Source of the DNA: Pseudomonadota bacterium
GTDB lineage: Bacteria > Pseudomonadota > Gammaproteobacteria > Burkholderiales > Casimicrobiaceae
Assembly: GCA_018241765.1 (NCBI GenBank)
Contig: JAFEDD010000041.1
Coordinates: forward strand, 1 to 64,000
Length of the DNA stretch: 64,000 nt
Direction: 5' to 3'
How positions within the stretch are numbered: the stretch's first letter is position 1; the number at the start of each line of letters is the position of its first letter. Below, in pieces: positions 54,277 through 61,853 of this stretch. The notes under the pieces were generated by a model. That model had not been told where the DNA came from, made no database searches, and saw only the letters and a list, made by a program, of their open reading frames with translations. Position numbers and translations under genes: made by a program.

Positions 54277-55719
54277 ATGAAAGACCTCGCACTCGTTCTT
54301 CCCGAAATCGTTCTCATGTCATTGGCGGCGTTGATTCTCGTCGTCGACCTGTTCGTGCGCCGAGAGCAGAAGTGGTTCACCTTCGCCTGCGGCATTGGCG
54401 CGTTGCTGTGGACCGCCGTCTACGTGTGGGTCACGGCCGGTGGCGCGTCGGCGCTCGCACCGGTTTCGCAGGTGGCGTTCGATGGGTTGTTCCTGACTGA
54501 CGGCGTCGCGGTCGTCCTGAAGCTGACGATCCTTCTGTCCGGCGCGTTCGCACTTGCCTACTCCTGGCCGTATCTGCGCAAGCACGGCATCGACAACGGC
54601 GAATTCGTGCTGTTGATTCTGCTCGGAACGCTCGGCATGATGGTCATCGCCAGTGCCGGCAGTCTGCTCACCGCCTATCTCGGGCTTGAGCTCAGCGGCC
54701 TGTCGATGTACACCTTGGTCGCCCTGAAACGCAATGACCGCATCGCGACGGAAGCGGCGATCAAGTACTTCGTGCTGGGCGCTCTCGCGGCGGGGTTGCT
54801 GTTGTTCGGTATGTCCATCCTCTACGGCGCAACGGGAACGCTCAGCCTTTCGGGGATTGCCGCTGGCATCGGCAACGCACACCCTACGGCCATCGCCTTC
54901 GCGCTGATTTTCATTGCGGCTGGCGTGGCGTTCAAGCTCGGCGTCGTTCCGTTCCATATGTGGGTGCCAGACGTCTACGCCGGCGCGCCGACCGCAGTCA
55001 CGCTGTTCATCGGCTCGACGCCGAAGATTGCAGCGTTTGCACTCGCCTATCGTCTGTTTGGAACGGCGCTGACGCCCGCCACGATCGACTGGTCCATCAT
55101 CGTCGCGGTCCTCGCGACGCTCTCGGTCGTGCTCGGCAATCTGATCGCCATCGCGCAGACGAACATCAAGCGCATGTTGGCCTATTCGCTGGTGGCGAAC
55201 ATGGGCTACCTGCTGCTGGGCTTCATAGGCGGCGGTGTGACTGGCTACTCGGCCGCGCTGACCTATGCCGTCGTTTACGTCATCAACAGCCTGGTGTCCT
55301 TCGGCGTCCTGGTCGCCTTGTCCGGTGCCGGCGCCGAATTCGAGACCATCGACGATCTGCGGGGCTTGAATGCCCGCTCGCCGTGGTACGCCTTTCTGAT
55401 GCTCATCGCGATGTTCTCGCTGGCCGGCATCCCGCCGACCTTGGGCTTCTGGGCGAAGCTTCTCGTCATCGAGTCGCTGATTTCGGTGGGTTACACATGG
55501 CTTGCGGTCATCGCGATCATGGCAGCGCTGGTGGGAGCCTATTACTACCTGCGCGTCGTTCGCGTGATGTACTTTGCCGAACCGCAGGAGCGCTCCATTG
55601 CCTTGCCGTCGCGATCGCTCACTGCGGTGCTGTCGCTGAACGCTTTGGCGGTACTCGTGCTCGGCGTAGTGCCTGGCGCGCTCGTCGCCTTGTGTGCCAA
55701 GGTGTTGCAGGGCGGCTGA
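54277..55719 (+). CDS. nuoN: NADH-quinone oxidoreductase subunit N
   Basis: A 480-residue antiporter-like subunit that ends the nuo operon. Typical sequence: LGLELSGLSMYTLVALKRND, GVAFKLGVVPFHMWVPDVYA and RMLAYSLVANMGYLLLGFIG. No strong terminator is visible in the 100 bp before the next gene, so some read-through into it is possible. Confidence 0.97.
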   Translation: MKDLALVLPEIVLMSLAALILVVDLFVRREQKWFTFACGIGALLWTAVYVWVTAGGASALAPVSQVAFDGLFLTDGVAVVLKLTILLSGAFALAYSWPYLRKHGIDNGEFVLLILLGTLGMMVIASAGSLLTAYLGLELSGLSMYTLVALKRNDRIATEAAIKYFVLGALAAGLLLFGMSILYGATGTLSLSGIAAGIGNAHPTAIAFALIFIAAGVAFKLGVVPFHMWVPDVYAGAPTAVTLFIGSTPKIAAFALAYRLFGTALTPATIDWSIIVAVLATLSVVLGNLIAIAQTNIKRMLAYSLVANMGYLLLGFIGGGVTGYSAALTYAVVYVINSLVSFGVLVALSGAGAEFETIDDLRGLNARSPWYAFLMLIAMFSLAGIPPTLGFWAKLLVIESLISVGYTWLAVIAIMAALVGAYYYLRVVRVMYFAEPQERSIALPSRSLTAVLSLNALAVLVLGVVPGALVALCAKVLQGG

Positions 55720-55819
55720 GCGCGCCGCTCTCCGCGGCGATCACGAGACGATTGCCGCGGGGCCGTTGATCGCCGCGTTACGATAGCCCTCGTCGCGTGA
55801 CGGACGAGGAGTGCTGCGA

Positions 55820-56977
55820 ATGGGTGTCATCACCAACATCGAAGATCTGCGCCTGCTTGCGAAAAGGCGAGTGCCGCGCATGTTCTACGACTACGCCGAT
55901 TCCGGGTCGTGGAGCGAAAGCACGTATCGCGGCAACGAAGCGGATCTCCAGACGATCAAGTTTCGACAACGTGTCGCGGTCGATATCGCATCAAGAAGCA
56001 CACGCACGACCATGATCGGCGAAGACGTTGCCATGCCGGTCGCGATCGCGCCCACGGGTCTGTCCGGCATGCAGCACGCCGACGGCGAGATGCTCGGTGC
56101 ACGCGCGGCCAAGCGTTTCGGCATTCCCTTCACGTTGTCGACGATGAGCATCTGCTCCATCGAGGACGTGGCCGAGGCCACCGGCGGACACCCCTTCTGG
56201 TTTCAGCTCTACGTGATGAAGGACCGCGACTTCATCAACAACCTGATCGATCGTGCGCGCGCCGCAAACTGCTCGGCGCTGGTGCTGACGCTCGACTTGC
56301 AGATTCTCGGGCAACGGCACAAGGATCTGAAAAATGGCTTGTCAGCGCCGCCAAAAATGACGCTGTCGAGCATCCTCAACCTGCTCAGCAAACCCGCCTG
56401 GTGTCGTGGCATGCTCGGCACGAAGCGGCGCGAGTTCCGCAACATCGTCGGCCATGTCAAAGGCGTTGACAACATGGGTTCGCTCTCGACGTGGACCGCC
56501 GAGCAGTTCGACCCGACGCTCAATTGGAGCGATGTCGAATGGATCAAGAAGCGTTGGGGCGGCAAGTTGATCCTGAAGGGCATCCAGGACCCTGAAGACG
56601 CGCGCCTCGCGGTGGAGGCGGGCGCGGACGCCTTGATTGTCAGCAACCACGGCGGGCGACAGCTCGACGGCGCAGAAACCTCGATTCGTGCGCTACCGGC
56701 GATCGTGAGCGAAGTCGGAAGCAAAATCGAAGTCCACATGGATGGCGGCATTCGCAGCGGGCAGGACGTGCTGCGCGCCATCGCGCTCGGCGCCAAGGGG
56801 ACCTACATCGGGCGTGCCTGGCTCTATGGGCTCGGTGCACTGGGCGAGCAGGGCGTCACCAAGGCGCTGGAAATCATCCACAAGGAACTCGATCTCACGA
56901 TGGCCTTCTGCGGGAAAACCGACATCCGCCAAGTCGACCGCTCGATCCTGCTCCCCGGCACCTATCCGACTGCCTGA
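55820..56977 (+). CDS. FMN-dependent alpha-hydroxy-acid dehydrogenase (L-lactate dehydrogenase LldD-like)
   Basis: A 385-residue TIM-barrel flavoenzyme. PRMFYDYADSGSWSESTYRG, the FMN contact IAPTGLSGMQHADGE and the catalytic His277 in LIVSNHGGRQLDGAETSIRA are all family marks, and MDGGIRSGQDVLRAIALGAK is the phosphate site. It oxidises L-lactate or a similar 2-hydroxy acid into the quinone pool. ATG 55820 is favoured (GAGGAG nine bases upstream) over GTG 55811. The location after nuo fits respiratory function. Mandelate or glycolate cannot be excluded as substrates. Confidence 0.88.
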   Translation: MGVITNIEDLRLLAKRRVPRMFYDYADSGSWSESTYRGNEADLQTIKFRQRVAVDIASRSTRTTMIGEDVAMPVAIAPTGLSGMQHADGEMLGARAAKRFGIPFTLSTMSICSIEDVAEATGGHPFWFQLYVMKDRDFINNLIDRARAANCSALVLTLDLQILGQRHKDLKNGLSAPPKMTLSSILNLLSKPAWCRGMLGTKRREFRNIVGHVKGVDNMGSLSTWTAEQFDPTLNWSDVEWIKKRWGGKLILKGIQDPEDARLAVEAGADALIVSNHGGRQLDGAETSIRALPAIVSEVGSKIEVHMDGGIRSGQDVLRAIALGAKGTYIGRAWLYGLGALGEQGVTKALEIIHKELDLTMAFCGKTDIRQVDRSILLPGTYPTA

Positions 56978-57107
56978 CCGGCGAATTTCCTTGTGCGATG
57001 CGGCTTGCAGGGCAACTTGCACGCAGCAACGCCATTTGCGCGGCGATGACTTGCTCGCGACATGCGGCGGCTGTTGTGTAACATACTGATTTATAAGAAA
57101 AAAATGA

Positions 57108-57212
57108 TTTTTCGCTCTTCATTGTGGGTTTTTTGAAAATTCAAGTCGACTTTCGGCGATTTTCTGGCTTGAAGCCAGTTATGGATGCGGCTTCCAGAGT
57201 GAAGCTGTATCG
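57108..57212. repeat. Interspersed imperfect palindrome, copy 4 (degenerate)
   Basis: The right arm is clear: GAAGCCAGTTATGGATGCGGC. The centre keeps AAGTCGACTT, as in copy 2. The left arm (around CTTCATTGTGGGTTTT) has decayed. It lies between lldD and the first gene remnants, in the 964-bp stretch 56,978-57,941 that has no intact gene. Confidence 0.6.
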
Positions 57213-57323
57213 TATGCGGATACATTAATGCTCGCGAGGTCGCGCGTACCGCACGCTGCGCGAAAGGAGAGTGAAGCCATGGCGGATGCTTGGGAACGTG
57301 CCGCCGCGGCTGGGGCGCCTCGA

Positions 57324-57443
57324 TCGCGGCAAGGTCGCCACCCACTCGGCTGTCGCTTGGGCGGAATTGGGGTTTTGGCCTGTCATCAATCGGCCATCGA
57401 CGACGACGTCCGGAACGAGGGGCCGCCGCCACGCCTTCTCGTA
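57324..57443 (-). pseudogene. DJ-1/PfpI-family protein, C-terminal remnant
   Basis: About 40 codons reading YEKAWRRPLVPDVVVDGRLM then TGQNPNSAQATAEWVATL, which is the conserved C-terminal strand and helix of DJ-1/PfpI/YhbO-like proteins. The N-terminal part with the nucleophilic cysteine is missing. A GTAG-type REP copy (57,446-57,480) lies exactly at the break, on the side where the rest of the gene should be. This is a decayed fragment and not expected to function. Confidence 0.6.
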
Positions 57444-57445
57444 CC

Positions 57446-57480
57446 AAGCGTAGCCTCGATGCAACGAAGTGGGATCGAGG
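57446..57480. repeat. GTAG-type REP sequence, copy a
   Basis: 35 bp containing GCGTAGCCTCGATGCAACGA and ending GGGATCGAGG. It has a GTAG head and the arms CCTCGAT/ATCGAGG that can form a hairpin. One base differs from copies b and c (59,429 and 59,721). Confidence 0.75.
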
Positions 57481-57941
57481 CTGTGCTCGCGTTGGCGAAG
57501 GTCGAGGTCGGGCACTGCCAACGCCCGATGAAAGATGGCATGCCGCGCTTCTATGAGCCGTGACGGGCCCGCATGAGAGACACGCTGCACGCGCTGTGAC
57601 AGCGGCGGATGTTCACCGTTAGCGGGGTCGGTCAGATGCGGTCGTACCCGCAATCAAAAATGACAAGAGCACATACGTGCAAGCTCGCATGGAGCCGTCG
57701 AGGTTTCGCCGGTGTCATCATCGCGGCATGTCGTTTCGCCAAATGGCGGAACGTCTGTGTTCTTATGAAGACGAGCGTCTCACGAGCCTACTCGTGGAGA
57801 CCGTGTTGCAAGGATTGCCGTGGCGTCCATACCGATGACGTTCGTTTTCAAACACGGATGCATCGGGCGAGAGGTGGCATCGACGCCGTCATCGGCAATG
57901 GCGATAGCGGTTTTGTTGAACTTTGAACTCAGGGATGGAAC
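57481..57941. other. Stretch without a recognisable gene
   Basis: About 460 bp between the REP copy and tae4. Small open frames exist in several phases on both strands, but none has family similarity that I recognise, and base composition falls towards tae4. It probably consists of decayed insertions. Confidence 0.5.
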
Positions 57942-58441
57942 ATGCTTCGACCTAATTTCACGGCTGCGTGGGCCGCTTCGCAGCGAATTTACGACTCCAC
58001 AAACCCCGGCGCAAAAGTTGCGACGGTAATTGGCGGTTACGTCGAGAAGAATATCAATAATCCAGACCCGAAACAGCGCTGGACCAATACCTGTGCGGTA
58101 CGGATGAGTTACATCCTGAATCAGGCAGGTCTGATTATTCCGAAAATCTCGGGGCAGACCGTATCAGGTGCGGACAGGCGCCAATATTTTTCCGAGTCAG
58201 AGATTTGATTAAATTTCTTCAGCGGGAATGGGGCAAGCCTGAAATCGTTGAATACCCACCGTCTGGCGGAGGAGTGCTTGCAGGCAAGCAAGGAGTGATT
58301 CTGTTTGAAGTGTCAGGTTGGTCGGATGCGCAAGGTCATGCGACATTATTCAATGGCAATGCCTGCTACGATCACTGTTATTTCAACGAACCGGGGGCAC
58401 AATATCGCACTGATCGCGCAAATTTCTGGAGCCTTCCATGA
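57942..58441 (+). pseudogene. tae4: Type VI secretion amidase effector Tae4, split by a frameshift
   Basis: Two consecutive frames together form one Tae4 peptidoglycan amidase. Frame 1 (57,942-58,208) begins MLRPNFTAAWAASQRIYDST and holds the catalytic Cys51 in WTNTCAVRMSYILN. Frame 2 (58,205-58,441) holds the catalytic His in FEVSGWSDAQGHATLFNG, and Asp plus two disulfide cysteines in NACYDHCYF. Adding one T to the T5 run at 58,187-58,191 joins them and restores YFFRVRDLIKFLQREW, as in intact Tae4. As written, the protein is broken between Cys and His. The stop overlaps the tai4 ATG. No other T6SS genes are in the window. AT-richer than the chromosome, likely acquired. Confidence 0.85.
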
Positions 58442-58899
58442 AGACGGTATGGATCAGCCTTCTCAGCGTGTCGGTTCTCATCCATTACGCGTCCGTTTGC
58501 CATGCGAAAAGCGATCAACAATCATCTCCACAAGCTGGAGCACGTACCTATGCGCAAAATTACAAGGATATGGTTCTGGCTACTTGCGTGGCGAACGCCT
58601 ACAAGGATGACAAGGATGCCGCTACTGACGCCGGGAGCAGCGTTAGTGCATTGCGCGACTGGACTTACTACGACCTCGAGAAAGCACCGGATGCAATCAA
58701 GGGCATAGTCGATCGATATTTAGCGCGTGACTACCGCAATCCCCTGGTGGAGTCTGAAAACAGGAACGTCCGTTTCGATTTTTTGAAGTGCCTTGATCTG
58801 TATCACAGCAAGGAATTGGACTTGCAGGTCAAGCGGCTAGTCATCCATCCTGGGCACACGTATAGGAGAGACAACCCCTCGCCCGCAAAACCAAGGTGA
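58438..58899 (+). CDS. tai4: Tai4-family T6SS amidase immunity protein
   Basis: A 153-residue protein with a Sec signal peptide (MKTVWISLLSVSVLIHYASV, cleavage near CHAKS), as expected for a periplasmic protector. The mature part matches Tai4: RTYAQNYKDMVLATCVANAY, ALRDWTYYDLEKAPDAIKGI and a late FDFLKCLDLYHSKELDLQVK. Tai4 dimers plug the Tae4 active site. It is intact although its effector partner is frameshifted, so the cell would stay protected against sister cells that deliver Tae4. Confidence 0.88.
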   Translation: MKTVWISLLSVSVLIHYASVCHAKSDQQSSPQAGARTYAQNYKDMVLATCVANAYKDDKDAATDAGSSVSALRDWTYYDLEKAPDAIKGIVDRYLARDYRNPLVESENRNVRFDFLKCLDLYHSKELDLQVKRLVIHPGHTYRRDNPSPAKPR

Positions 58900-58948
58900 A
58901 GATTGGCAAATCAGGCATCCCTGGAATTTTGGTCAAGCGTCGAAGCCC

Positions 58949-59083
58949 GTGATTGACAAGATCGACCTGGAACTTGCCAAGATATTCGACCTCGCCGATG
59001 AGGAAACAGGCGTCATCCTCAACGATGAAATCAAGTATCGCATGGGCGGGTTCGACGAAGCGCGAAGCCCGCGTCCGATATGA
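58949..59083 (+). pseudogene. Probable C-terminal remnant of a DNA methyltransferase
   Basis: A 44-residue frame starting at GTG, with IDKIDLELAKIFDLADEETG and LNDEIKYRMGG. The pattern of acidic helix, LTDEE-like turn and DIKYRMG ending recalls the C-terminus of Eco57I-/type IIG-like adenine methyltransferases. No catalytic NPPY-type motif is nearby, so at most it is an orphan tail. Identification is by eye and weak. Confidence 0.35.
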
Positions 59084-59129
59084 AGAAATTTTTCCAGGGC
59101 GGTTTCAAGACCGAAGTGCAACACCGAGG

Positions 59130-59431
59130 TCAATGAACCGAAGTTGATGGCTTATGAGAGCTGGCCAGCGTCTGTGCGAAGACCTCGAGTGGCGTGCGCC
59201 AGTCATGCGTTGCGCGTGGCCTGTTGTTGAGGCTGTCGGCGATCGCGTCGAGCTCTTCTTGCGTGTAGACCGACAGGTCAGAGCCCTTGGGCAGGTACTG
59301 GCGCAGCAGCCCGTTGGTGTTCTCACAAGTGCCGCGCTGCCAAGGGCTGTGCGGGTCACAGAAGTACACCCGCACGCCGGTGTTGGCCGCCAGTTCGGCG
59401 TGGCGCGCCATCGCCTTGCCCTGGTCGTAGC
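59130..59431 (-). pseudogene. IS30-family transposase, C-terminal fragment
   Basis: About 100 codons: YDQGKAMARHAELAANTGVR, VYFCDPHSPWQRGTCENTNG and LLRQYLPKGSDLSVYTQEEL, then SLNNRPRATHDWRTPLEVF. This is the end of the IS30 DDE domain including the final Glu (CENTNG). The helix-turn-helix and the first two Asp residues are absent. The break coincides with REP copy b, directly before DQGK. No intact IS30 end repeats were recognised. Confidence 0.82.
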
Positions 59432-59467
59432 AAGCGTAGCCTCGATGCAACGAAGTGGAATCGAGGG
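59429..59467. repeat. GTAG-type REP sequence, copy b
   Basis: 39 bp, beginning AGCAAGCGTAGCCTCGATGC and ending GGAATCGAGGG. It is identical over the whole length to copy c in inverted orientation and truncates the IS30 fragment. Confidence 0.8.
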
Positions 59468-59720
59468 GCACCACAGCACGCCCATGACCGTGTCGGCGGT
59501 TCGCTCGATGGCCGTAGGCGGTGGGCCATGGTCGAGCAGTCGGAGCCATTTTGCGGCAGCGCTTGCCAAAAGGGGATTGTTGGTGGGTTGGGTGTCGTGC
59601 GTCTCCCCGCTTGCGTTGCAACGCTACGCCTGCAAGCAACCCTCCGAGTTCCACTTGTCTTTCGAGGTTTGCTGTCTTGACGAATGAGGCCGCTTTTCGC
59701 AAACAGATTTTTGACAGGCT
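59468..59720. other. Segment between inverted REP copies, no recognised gene
   Basis: 253 bp enclosed by two inverted 39-bp repeats. Open frames on the minus strand continue from the IS30 frame but have no transposase similarity, so the segment is probably another remnant or the body of a small mobile unit. Confidence 0.45.
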
Positions 59721-59759
59721 CCCTCGATTCCACTTCGTTGCATCGAGGCTACGCTTGCT
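59721..59759. repeat. GTAG-type REP sequence, copy c (inverted)
   Basis: Reverse complement of copy b, 39 bp: CCCTCGATTCCACTTCGTTG at the left end. Together with b it forms a pair of inverted ends 253 bp apart. Confidence 0.8.
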
Positions 59760-59889
59760 CCATGACCATCAAGCTACCGGTTTTCAATTTCAGTCCGACA
59801 GGCTGCTAGACAAAAAAGTCGACTTGGGGCGGTTGCGCAGCCGTTGCGGAGCCGGCGGCAGGAACGCGAGCATGGCGTCTGCTCAAGGC

Positions 59890-59951
59890 TGGTGCCCGAG
59901 GCCGGGGTCGAACCGGCACGCCCCCTATGCGGGAAAGCGGCGGATTTTAAG
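59890..59951 (-). other. attL: 3' part of tRNA-Leu(UAA) used as attachment site
   Basis: On the minus strand the segment reads from the anticodon loop (CTTAAAATCCGCCGC) through the variable arm and T-arm (GCCGGTTCGACCCCGGC) to the acceptor CTCGGGC, discriminator A and CCA. The 5' half is missing: upstream bases (TCTGG) do not pair with TCCGC, and no D-arm is present. A tyrosine integrase begins 176 bp to the right, so this is the junction of an element inserted into the tRNA gene; the intact tRNA should be at the other end, beyond the window. Confidence 0.82.
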
Positions 59952-60127
59952 CCAGAGCATGGCATCCGCGCCGGGTTAACGCTGGGCTTGGATGAGGCTT
60001 GCTGTAGCAGGTTTCCCCTAGGGCCAATGCCTTCGATCATATCCCGGTGCGCGATGCAAACCGCCCCGGTTCCCTTTCGCCTGGCTCCTAGCCGGCCCCT
60101 GGAATCGGGGGCTTTCAGGAGCACCTC

Positions 60128-61330
60128 ATGGCAAAGATCAAACTCACCAAGTCCGTCGTTGACACGGCGCAAGCGCAGACCTGCGACGTGGAACTCCGTG
60201 ACACGCTCGTTCCAGGCTTCTTATGCAAGGTTACACCAACGGGCCGCAAGGTATTTATGGTTCAGTACCGCACGAACTCCGGCGTGCGGCGCAAGCCGGC
60301 ACTCGGTCAATTCGGCGAGCTGACGGTCGAACAAGCCCGGTCGCTGGCGCAAGACTGGCTGGCCGAAGTCCGACGTGGCGGCGACCCTGGCCACAACAAG
60401 GCCGAAGCCCGCAAGGCGCCGACGGTCAAGGAACTGTGCGGCCGGTTCATGGACGACCACTCCAAGCCGCACAACAAGCCCAGCACGCAGGCCGGCTACC
60501 AATACCAGATCGACAGCTTCGTCATCCCGGCCTTCGGTAGCAAGAAGGTTCACGAGGTCACGCGCCACGACATCACCGCGCTGATGAAGCGCATGGAGAA
60601 ATCGCCCACCCAGGCCAACCGCGTGCTGTCGCTCGTCCGAAAGATGTTCAACCTGGCCGAACTGTGGGGCTATCGGTCCGATGGCTCCAATCCCTGCCGC
60701 CACGTGCCCAAGTACCCGGAAAAAGGCTCGACCCGGCTCATCACCGACGAACAGATGGTCAGCCTGTTCGCCTACTTGGACAAGGCCGAGGCCGAGGGGC
60801 TGGAACATCCGATCTATCTGCTGGCCGTCCGGCTGCAATTCGAGTTCGCGGCCCGCATGTCGGAGATCCTGCTGTTGCAATGGGATTGGCTTGACTTGCC
60901 CAATGGCCGGGTTGTCTGGCCGGACAGCAAGACGGGCGATATGTCCAAGCCGTTGAGCGAGGAAGTCCGCCAGCTACTGACGAACGCGCCTCGCTATGGC
61001 CAGTCGCCCTACGTCTGCCCGGCTATCCTCGACCATGACAAGCCACTTGGCCCCCATTCTTACTATCAGGCATGGCGGCGCATCCTTGATCGCGCCGGTG
61101 TGCCGAAGGTCGGCACCCACGGTATCCGCCACCGCTCGGCGACCGACATTGCCAATTCCGGTATCCCCGTCAAGGTCGGCATGGCGCTGACCGCGCACAA
61201 GACCGTGGCGATGTTCATGCGCTACGTCCACACCGAGGACGACCCGGTGCGTAAGGCAGCTGAGTTGGTGGCGAGCCGGCGCAAGTCGGTCGTCAGCACG
61301 CGCCAAGAACCGAAAGAGGCAACCACATGA
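60128..61330 (+). CDS. Tyrosine-recombinase integrase of a tRNA-targeting island
   Basis: A 400-residue integrase with an N-terminal arm-type domain (DUF4102-like, TPTGRKVFMVQYRTNSGVRR), a core-binding SAM-like domain (about 95-190) and the catalytic domain. Catalytic residues: Arg243 (FAARMSEILLLQW), His331 and Arg334 (THGIRHRSAT), His357 (ALTAHKTVAMF) and nucleophile Tyr366 (FMRYVHTED). All are present, so the enzyme looks active. P4/CP4-57-type integrases of this kind use tRNA 3' ends, matching the tRNA-Leu remnant just upstream. Confidence 0.94.
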   Translation: MAKIKLTKSVVDTAQAQTCDVELRDTLVPGFLCKVTPTGRKVFMVQYRTNSGVRRKPALGQFGELTVEQARSLAQDWLAEVRRGGDPGHNKAEARKAPTVKELCGRFMDDHSKPHNKPSTQAGYQYQIDSFVIPAFGSKKVHEVTRHDITALMKRMEKSPTQANRVLSLVRKMFNLAELWGYRSDGSNPCRHVPKYPEKGSTRLITDEQMVSLFAYLDKAEAEGLEHPIYLLAVRLQFEFAARMSEILLLQWDWLDLPNGRVVWPDSKTGDMSKPLSEEVRQLLTNAPRYGQSPYVCPAILDHDKPLGPHSYYQAWRRILDRAGVPKVGTHGIRHRSATDIANSGIPVKVGMALTAHKTVAMFMRYVHTEDDPVRKAAELVASRRKSVVSTRQEPKEATT

Positions 61331-61428
61331 TCAGTGAGCAGAAACTCGCCATACCGGCCCTGATTGCCGTGTCGCCGTCAAGTCAAGTGGTTCGGCGGCC
61401 CTCCCCGCCCGTACATCGCGCTGGGGCC

Positions 61429-61457
61429 TGGAAAAGTGTACCCGTTTCGGGTATAGT
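61429..61457 (+). promoter_or_regulatory. Promoter with palindromic operator for the toxin-antitoxin pair
   Basis: -35 TGGAAA (61,429-61,434), 17-bp spacer and -10 TATAGT (61,452-61,457). Within it lies the palindrome TACCCG-TTT-CGGGTA (61,439-61,453), which a dimeric antitoxin would cover to block RNA polymerase. The toxin ATG is 12 bases after the -10. Confidence 0.75.
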
Positions 61458-61469
61458 TTGGGGGTCAAG

Positions 61470-61853
61470 ATGACTATCGTCCTCAAGCGGAGGGACTTTG
61501 CGCGGTGGCAGGCGGGCGAAAAGCTGCCTGATGCCACCTTGTGCAAGGCGGTTCAGGAGATGGAAAGCGGTCTGATTGACGCGGACTTGGGCGGCTTCCT
61601 CTACAAGAAGCGGGTGGCCCGCCCCGGCGGTGGCAAGAGTGGCGGCTATCGCACGCTGCTGTCGGCCCGGTTCGGTAGCCGCTACGTGTTCCTGTATGGG
61701 TTCCCCAAGAGCGACAAGGCGAACATCACACAGGACGAAAAGAAGGCGCTGCAGTTCGCCGGCAAGGTGTTCCTGGAACTGTCCGCCGAAGCCTTGTCGA
61801 AGGCGTTGCAGTCGGGCGTGTTATTGGAGGTGCATTGTGAGCAAGATCATTGA
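61470..61853 (+). CDS. Type II toxin, RelE-like (PF06296/COG4737 type)
   Basis: A 127-residue RelE-superfamily protein. IVLKRRDFARWQAGEKLPDA, GFLYKKRVARPGGGKSGGYR and SRYVFLYGFPKSDKANI are typical of the toxins paired with NadS/HigA-like antitoxins. The basic residues expected in RelE-fold mRNA endonucleases (RPGGGKSGGYR) are present. Activity as ribosome-dependent mRNase is inferred. ATG 61470 is used instead of the TTG at 61458. It overlaps the antitoxin start by 17 bases. Confidence 0.85.
   Translation: MTIVLKRRDFARWQAGEKLPDATLCKAVQEMESGLIDADLGGFLYKKRVARPGGGKSGGYRTLLSARFGSRYVFLYGFPKSDKANITQDEKKALQFAGKVFLELSAEALSKALQSGVLLEVHCEQDH

Noticed and set aside
57279-57563. Plus-strand frame with a GGAG-like site before an ATG
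   Set aside because: It is antisense to the DJ-1 fragment and reads through the REP copy; its sequence resembles no known protein.
57609-57926. 105-codon frame upstream of tae4
   Set aside because: Cys/Arg-rich composition, no family similarity, and no link to tae4 other than position; not enough support for a gene.
59809-59822. Possible terminator on the minus strand downstream of the tRNA-Leu remnant (AAGTCGACTTTTTT)
   Set aside because: The palindrome has no loop and only five pairs, so a functional terminator hairpin is unlikely.
61327-61473. 48-codon frame starting in the integrase stop codon
   Set aside because: It starts with an ATGA overlap, but it runs through the promoter and operator of the toxin-antitoxin pair and has no recognisable family; it may be a remnant of a lost gene.
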